This document shows, piece by piece, positions 53,765-58,536 of a DNA stretch of 58,536 nucleotides (positions are counted from its first letter, which is position 1; each line of letters starts with the position of its first letter). The position numbers and the translations under genes are program-made. Source of the DNA: Candidatus Palauibacter australiensis (GTDB lineage: Bacteria > Gemmatimonadota > Gemmatimonadetes > Palauibacterales > Palauibacteraceae); NCBI GenBank assembly GCA_026705295.1, contig JAPPBA010000129.1:1-58536 (forward strand), written 5' to 3'. A model generated the notes under the pieces. That model saw nothing but the letters and a program-made list of their open reading frames with translations, was not told the DNA's origin and did not search any database.

Positions 53765-54982
53765 TCAGCTCGCTCGGGCGTAGCGAGCCGGCCAGAGGAA
53801 CGCGAGGGCTGCGTTGCCGCGGATTCCCGTCGCCAGTTCGTCGATCACGATGTGCTCGTGGACGGTGTGGGCCAAGCGGTCGTCTCCGGGCCCGAACCCG
53901 ACCACGGTCATGCCCGCGAGCCCGAAGTGTCCGCCGTCGGTCGCGAAGTCCCAGATGTCGACCGGCGGCTCGGCCCCGAGCGGGCCGGCCAGGACCTCGA
54001 CCGCCGTGCGGATCGCTTCGTGGTCGGCGGGTAGCGAGAGCGCCGGGTTGTCGGCCGGATACGTCATCTCGTACCCCGCATAGCTGGCGCGTTCGTGCTG
54101 CGGGATCAGGATGTCGCTGCTCGATCCCTCGATCTCGCACGCGCGGAGCACCGGAAGGAGTTGCTCCCGCAGCGAAGCCGCGTCCTGCCCGGTGACGGTG
54201 CGGCAGTCGAGCGTGACTTCCGCCAAGCCCGGGATGACGTTGCCGCTGGTCTGGTCCGTTCCGATGAGCGTCGGGGCGATCGAGCAGGTGCCCAGGTCGG
54301 GATCGTGTGGGAGGTCGACGTTTTCCAGCGCCGCGAGGAAGCGTCCGAGCACGGTCAGCGGGTTGCGGCCGATGTCGGTCATCGAGGCGTGAGCCATCTT
54401 CCCCCGCACCTGGACGCGGAGTTCGATCCGGCCCCGGTGTCCGCGACGGATCTCGTTCCGGCTGGGCTCGCCGATCAGGACCAGGTCGGGCTGCAGCGTG
54501 TCCGCCATGTAGCGGGCGCCGAGTCCCCCGACTTCCTCCTGTACCGTCGCCGTTACGTAGACATCGCCGGGCGGGCGCTTCTCCGCGGCGATGAGGCGGG
54601 CGACGCCGTGTACCTGCGCCGCGAGCGGCCCCTTGATGTCGATCGCGCCGCGCCCCCACAGCAGGCCGTCGTGTATCTCGCCGCCGTAGGGGTCGTGGGG
54701 CCAGTCAGCCGGATCCCCGGCGTCCACGTGGTCGAGGTGGGTATTGAACATCACCGACGGAGCGTCGCCGAGCCCCCGGAGGAGACCGATGACGTTGCCC
54801 GCCGCGTCATATTCCACCTCGTCGTAGCCGAGCGCGCGCATCTCCTCGGTGACGAGCATGGCCAGCTCGCCTTCTTCGCCGGGCATCGACTGCGTGCGGA
54901 TGAGCCGCTGGAGGAACCGGACGCAGGCGTCGAGGCCCTCGCCGGACAACTCCGAAACGGCGTGGTCGTTTGACATGATCAT
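53765..54982 (-). CDS. M20-family metal-dependent deacylase/peptidase
   Basis: 405 residues. The metal ligands are visible as THLDHVDAGD, GRGAIDIKG, QEEVGG, GEPSRN and, near the C-terminus, VHEHI. A dimerisation domain with VQVRGKMAHASM sits between. ArgE/DapE/YgeY-type enzymes hydrolyse N-acyl amino acids or peptides; the substrate is open. The ATG at 54982 is used; another lies two codons downstream. Confidence 0.9.
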   Translation of the reverse strand: MIMSNDHAVSELSGEGLDACVRFLQRLIRTQSMPGEEGELAMLVTEEMRALGYDEVEYDAAGNVIGLLRGLGDAPSVMFNTHLDHVDAGDPADWPHDPYGGEIHDGLLWGRGAIDIKGPLAAQVHGVARLIAAEKRPPGDVYVTATVQEEVGGLGARYMADTLQPDLVLIGEPSRNEIRRGHRGRIELRVQVRGKMAHASMTDIGRNPLTVLGRFLAALENVDLPHDPDLGTCSIAPTLIGTDQTSGNVIPGLAEVTLDCRTVTGQDAASLREQLLPVLRACEIEGSSSDILIPQHERASYAGYEMTYPADNPALSLPADHEAIRTAVEVLAGPLGAEPPVDIWDFATDGGHFGLAGMTVVGFGPGDDRLAHTVHEHIVIDELATGIRGNAALAFLWPARYARAS

Positions 54983-55075
54983 GATCGGCTCTCGGGGTTC
55001 GGGGGTTGGTCGGTGGCCGCCGCGCGCGGGGAATCTAGCGCGGAACGTTCCCGCGGGAACGTCGCGCCGCCCGCT

Positions 55076-56485
55076 TCAGTCGTCGGCGACCATGGGCGGG
55101 AGACCGATGGGCCGCGACGCCTGGATGGCCGACGCCACGGCGAGCGTCTGCCCCTCCCCGCTCGCGGGCCCGACGACCTGCAGCCCGACCGGCAACCCCG
55201 CGGCATCCAACCCGGCCGGGACGCAGGCCACGGGCAGGCCGGGCATCGAGAGCAGAAAGGTGGGGGCGATCCAGTCCACGTACGTCTTCATCGGCCGCCC
55301 CCCGACCGTCTCCGGGTAGTTCTGCTTCGCCGGGAAGGGCGGGATCGCCATGCACGGCGTCAGGAGCGCGTCGTACCGTTCGAGGAGTGCGAGAAGCGCT
55401 TCCCTCACCCGGCGGCGCGCGTTCTCCGCCGCCCCGATCTCGGCCGGGGTCAGGGCCAGTCCGGAGCGTAGGTTGGCCGACACGTTGGGGCCGAAGGCGT
55501 CGACCCGGTGGAGTTCGGCCTCGAAATGCGACACGAACCAGTGTCCGCGGAGAACGAGGAACGCGTCCCACGCCCAGGAGAGGTCGAGATCGACCTCGTC
55601 GACCCGCGCGCCCTCCGACCGTAGCGACGCCAGCGCCCCGCGGCATGCCGCCTCCACGCCGCCGTCGATTCCGATGCGCGCGATGTCGCCGCAGTAGGCC
55701 CAGCGGCCTCCGGCGAGATCCGCGGCGCCGGGTTCCGGCCAGCGCGGCTCGGGTGCGCACACGGGCGAGGCCGGATCGGGTCCCGAGATCGCGCGGAGCC
55801 CGAAAGCGACGTCCGCCGGATCCCGGGCCATCAGGCCGGTCGACTGCAGATCGTCCCACAGGTAGGCGGCCGGCACCGTCGGGACGAGCCCCGGGGTGGG
55901 GCGAAGCCCGGCGATTCCGCAGAACGAGGCCGGGATCCGCAGCGAGCCGCCGAGGTCGGTGCCCTGCGCGAGCGAGATCATCCCCGTCGCGAGGGCGACC
56001 GCGCCGCCTCCGGTGGACCCTCCCGCGCTGAGGGCGGGATTCCACGGGTTCCGCGTCACGCCGAACACTTCGTTCCACGTGTTTCCGCCCGCCGCGAACT
56101 CCGGCGTATTCGTCTTACCGAGGATCACCGCGCCGGCCTCGCGCAGGCGACGCACGACGAGCGCATCCTCTTCGGGCACGTGGTCGGCGAACAGCGGCGA
56201 GCCGTACGTCGTGCGGAGGTCGGCCGTCTCGGTCACGTCCTTGATGCCGACGACGAGCCCGGCGAGGGGTCCCGGATCCTCGTCTGCCGCGAGGGAGGCG
56301 TCGACCGCGGCCGCCTCCGCCTCCGCTGCCGGGTTCAGGGTGACGACGGCGTTGAGCTCGGCGTTGTGACGTTCGACGCGGACCAGGCAGGCCCGGAGCA
56401 GGTCGGCCGCGCTCAGCGCGCCCGCGCGGATGCGCCGGGCCTGCTCGCGCGCCGGGAACAGCGCCGGATCGCGGCGTTCGAGCAC
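55076..56485 (-). CDS. Amidase signature family hydrolase
   Basis: 469 residues with the Ser-cisSer-Lys triad: Lys in GLVVGIKDVTE, cis-Ser in SAGGSTGGGAVALATG and the nucleophile Ser in QGTDLGGSLRIPASFCG. The C-terminal segment PGLPVACVPAGLDAAGLPVG is also typical. The amide hydrolysed is not known. The GTG at 56485 starts the homology; an ATG at 56530 would overlap the upstream gene and add 15 non-homologous residues. Confidence 0.92.
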   Translation of the reverse strand: MLERRDPALFPAREQARRIRAGALSAADLLRACLVRVERHNAELNAVVTLNPAAEAEAAAVDASLAADEDPGPLAGLVVGIKDVTETADLRTTYGSPLFADHVPEEDALVVRRLREAGAVILGKTNTPEFAAGGNTWNEVFGVTRNPWNPALSAGGSTGGGAVALATGMISLAQGTDLGGSLRIPASFCGIAGLRPTPGLVPTVPAAYLWDDLQSTGLMARDPADVAFGLRAISGPDPASPVCAPEPRWPEPGAADLAGGRWAYCGDIARIGIDGGVEAACRGALASLRSEGARVDEVDLDLSWAWDAFLVLRGHWFVSHFEAELHRVDAFGPNVSANLRSGLALTPAEIGAAENARRRVREALLALLERYDALLTPCMAIPPFPAKQNYPETVGGRPMKTYVDWIAPTFLLSMPGLPVACVPAGLDAAGLPVGLQVVGPASGEGQTLAVASAIQASRPIGLPPMVADD

Positions 56486-56507
56486 GGCGGGCGAGTCTCT
56501 CCGGTCC

Positions 56508-57668
56508 CTACGGCAGAAACATCTGGGCAATCGCCTCGCCGTACCTCGCCGAGTCGAAGGGGAGCGCGTTCGTCTGGAGCGCCACCGCCACGCCGTAGTC
56601 GTCGAAGTTCGCGAGGAAGGATCGCGTACCCTTCACCGTGCCCGTATGGCTCGGATAGCTACGTCCCTTCGGGTCCGTTCGTATGAACCACGCCAGCGCC
56701 TGCTCGTGCGCGATCGGATCGCCGAGTCCATCCGGTGACGACGGATCGATCTCCCGAATCCCCGGCTCCAGCTGCGGCCGGTGCATCTCCGCCACCGTCT
56801 CCGGAGCGAGCAGGCGCCCGTCGTTGATCGCGATCGCGAAGCGGACGAGGTCTTCCACGTTGGAGATGATGCCGCCGCCGGCGTACTTGTAGCTCGGGTC
56901 CTCCGGCGGGGCGTTGATGAAGCGGCCGGATTCGCCCCGGACGTAGCCGCGGCCGCGGTTCTGCACGACCCGCGACGGGACGTCGAACTGGGTGGCGAAC
57001 ATCCCCGCCGGCTCCCACACGTAGCGCTTGAGGTATTCCTCGTAGTCCACTCCCGACGCCGCCTCGACGATCCCGTGCTGGAGGTTGTGCGCGTGCGAGG
57101 AGTACAGCCACCCGGAGTCCGTGTCGTAGGCGAGGGGGTCGTCGCGCCACAGCTCCGTCGCCTCCTCGAAGGTGTCGTAGTGCCGCAAGCGGAGCAGGTC
57201 GTGGGGGCCGAATTCGACCCCGTCGTAGTGCCGGATTCCGGAGGTGTGCGTGAGGATGTGGCGCACCGTGATCGGGAACTCCCGCTCGGGATACCAGGGC
57301 ATGTACGTCTGGAGCGTCGCGTCGAGATCCACCTTCCCCTGCTCGACGAGCTGCATGAGGCCGACCACGGCCAGCACCTTCGACACGGAGCCCACGTTGT
57401 GGACCGTCCGGCCGGTGGCGGGCGTGCGGTTGTCCAGTTCGGCGACGCCCACGCCCTCGGAGAAGACGATCTCCCCGTCCACCGCCACCGCGACGGACAG
57501 CCCGGGAAGGTCGTTGTCGTTGCGGATCTGCTCCATGTAGTCGAGCAGTCCCTCCCGCGAGAAGCTCTGCGCCTCCAGCGGGGCCGCGGCCTCCGACAGG
57601 AAACCGAACGACAGAAGGAGCGACAGCAGCGGCAATCCGTTTCTTCGCGCACGGCTGGCGATCGTCAT
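56508..57668 (-). CDS. Serine hydrolase of the beta-lactamase/D-Ala-D-Ala carboxypeptidase fold
   Basis: 386 residues with a signal peptide (LPLLSLLLSFGFLSEAAAPLEAQ). The SxxK motif is S94-V-S-K97; YSS in WLYSSHAHN stands in the YxN position, and HTG in SHTGTVKG in the KTG position. The enzyme probably acts outside the cytoplasm as an esterase, peptidase or beta-lactamase-like hydrolase. The ATG has AGGTGG five bases upstream. It is followed 22 bases later by the amidase gene. Confidence 0.92.
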   Translation of the reverse strand: MTIASRARRNGLPLLSLLLSFGFLSEAAAPLEAQSFSREGLLDYMEQIRNDNDLPGLSVAVAVDGEIVFSEGVGVAELDNRTPATGRTVHNVGSVSKVLAVVGLMQLVEQGKVDLDATLQTYMPWYPEREFPITVRHILTHTSGIRHYDGVEFGPHDLLRLRHYDTFEEATELWRDDPLAYDTDSGWLYSSHAHNLQHGIVEAASGVDYEEYLKRYVWEPAGMFATQFDVPSRVVQNRGRGYVRGESGRFINAPPEDPSYKYAGGGIISNVEDLVRFAIAINDGRLLAPETVAEMHRPQLEPGIREIDPSSPDGLGDPIAHEQALAWFIRTDPKGRSYPSHTGTVKGTRSFLANFDDYGVAVALQTNALPFDSARYGEAIAQMFLP

Positions 57669-57750
57669 GTTCCACCTCTCCGTCTGATCCGTCTGAAGAC
57701 GCGTCGGGCACTCATTTTCGCCCGACCGTCGATTCTCGACTATTCCTCGA

Positions 57751-58503
57751 CTATTCATCGAGGAACGCCACCACGCGGCAGAAGGCGGCTTCCCCTCCCT
57801 TGAACTTCCACGGGAAGCACCCGATGGTGAGCCGCCGGTTCTGCAGTTCCGGCTCGGCGATCCGGCCGCCGAGGTTCTCTATGTGCATGCAGTTGTGCGG
57901 GAAGAGCGCATTGTGCGTGAGCTGGTAGTGCTCCTCGGGAAACAGTTCCTCCACGGCCGCGGCCCCGCCGAACACCTTTTCCGCCATCGCCCGCACGCGG
58001 TCGCAGTGTCCGAACGTACCCTTCCCGAGGAACCTTCCGATGGGGAGGTTCATGGGGTGATCGGTGGAGATGACGTCCACGCCCCAGACCCTGATCTTCC
58101 GGTCGATGAGCCACCGCACCATGTCGGGGTGCGCGCCGGGGTGCGTATGGACGTAGCGCTCCTCGTTCGCGTCGGCGCCGAACTGCGCGAAGCGCTCCCA
58201 CCCCGTGTGCAGGATGAGGAGGTCGCCATCGCGGATCTCGACCCGCGATTCGATCATCTCGGGCGTGTACACGGCGAGGTCGCTCATCTCGTCGCGCAGG
58301 TCGACGATGACGCCGTCCCCGTACAGCCACTCCAGGGGGATCTCGTCGATCGTCATGCCGTTGGTCACGAAGTGGCGCGGCGCGTCGAGGTGGGTGCCCA
58401 TGTGGTTCGAGGTCTGGATGTACTGCGCGTTCACCCCGTGCTCGACCTTGCGCTTGATGTACTTGACCTCGAACGGGGGATAGTATGTCCACGATTGGTA
58501 TTC
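57751..58503 (-). CDS. Cyclase-family (kynurenine formamidase-like) hydrolase, start lost at contig end
   Basis: About 251 residues are readable. The metal-binding signature NHMGTHLDAPRHF and later DLLILHTGW and HNCMHIENLGG belong to the cyclase/formamidase family. The conserved N-terminal part (SWTYYPPFEVKYIKRKVEHGVNAQ) can be read back to 58503, where an in-frame TAA appears inside an AT-rich tail. No ATG, GTG or TTG lies between 58503 and 58435, so the gene is probably cut by a faulty contig end. If the 58434 GTG were the start, 23 conserved residues would be lost. Confidence 0.85.
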   Translation of the reverse strand, partial: EYQSWTYYPPFEVKYIKRKVEHGVNAQYIQTSNHMGTHLDAPRHFVTNGMTIDEIPLEWLYGDGVIVDLRDEMSDLAVYTPEMIESRVEIRDGDLLILHTGWERFAQFGADANEERYVHTHPGAHPDMVRWLIDRKIRVWGVDVISTDHPMNLPIGRFLGKGTFGHCDRVRAMAEKVFGGAAAVEELFPEEHYQLTHNALFPHNCMHIENLGGRIAEPELQNRRLTIGCFPWKFKGGEAAFCRVVAFLDE

Positions 58504-58536
58504 TTAGTTTGGTGGTTGTGTGTGATCGTTGTGTTT
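58501..58536. other. AT-rich terminal sequence, probably not native
   Basis: The last 36 bases are much poorer in GC than the rest of the window and consist largely of GTT/TGT-type short words. In the frame of the cyclase gene they carry a stop just upstream of conserved residues. This looks like an assembly or adapter artefact at a contig end. Confidence 0.55.

Overview
The window is a very GC-rich, densely coded bacterial chromosomal segment of about 52 protein genes and two tRNAs. I saw no insertion sequence, prophage, CRISPR array or rRNA. Several traits point to a Gram-negative-like bacterium of the Gemmatimonadota type: a vitamin B12-dependent (class II) ribonucleotide reductase, a GWxTD-like secreted protein, several lipoproteins, a cytoplasmic peptidoglycan-recycling pathway, and frequent GTG/TTG starts. 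The phylum is my inference and was not tested. The window looks like a whole contig: it begins inside tuf (first 13 codons on the minus strand), and its last ~36 bases are unusually AT-rich and cut off a conserved gene with an in-frame stop.

Layout. 1-445: tRNA-Thr, tRNA-Tyr and tuf behind one sigma70-type promoter. 494-6557 (minus): cysS with a secreted protein, a YkvA-like protein, and the amino-sugar pair glmM-glmS. 6731-11200 (plus): a cystathionine synthase/lyase, an M48 protease, purD and mutM. 11364-15364 (plus): an ECF sigma factor, its probable membrane anti-sigma factor, a polymer-forming membrane protein and a toastrack-like exported protein, together a cell-envelope stress unit. 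15368-22558 (minus): ROK kinase, PfkB kinase, an ATPase/STAS partner-switch-like pair, a penicillin-acylase-family hydrolase, NifU and Mrp. 22624-27061 (minus): pyk, a PhnP-like hydrolase, lepA and an orphan gene. rpsU (plus) follows, then ispG and nrdJ (minus).

31926-37676 (minus) is a translationally coupled murQ-anmK-nagZ-symporter operon for peptidoglycan amino-sugar recycling, in which MurQ carries a C-terminal DinB-like domain. 37830-41227 holds an endonuclease III-like gene, a lipoprotein and an ABC exporter. 41254-46619 (minus) runs from a small unknown gene and a PHP phosphoesterase through an IscA-type protein, coaE, nrnA, an unknown gene and fur to an agmatinase-family gene with an apparent CTG start. 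After a sirtuin (plus) come a DtxR-type regulator, two lipoproteins and a GWxTD-like protein. The right end has a DUF3311/symporter pair and a catabolic set (M20 deacylase, amidase, beta-lactamase-fold hydrolase, cyclase-family hydrolase).

The densest regulatory signal is the 351-base region before nrdJ. It holds a TTGACC-N17-TATCAT promoter, two NrdR-box-like palindromes 32 bp apart (one in the promoter spacer, one at the start site), a cluster of DnaA-box-like sites, and a GC hairpin with six T's just before the gene. Adjacent genes on one strand often overlap by four bases (ATGA, GTGA, TTGA, possibly CTGA), which I used to choose many starts.
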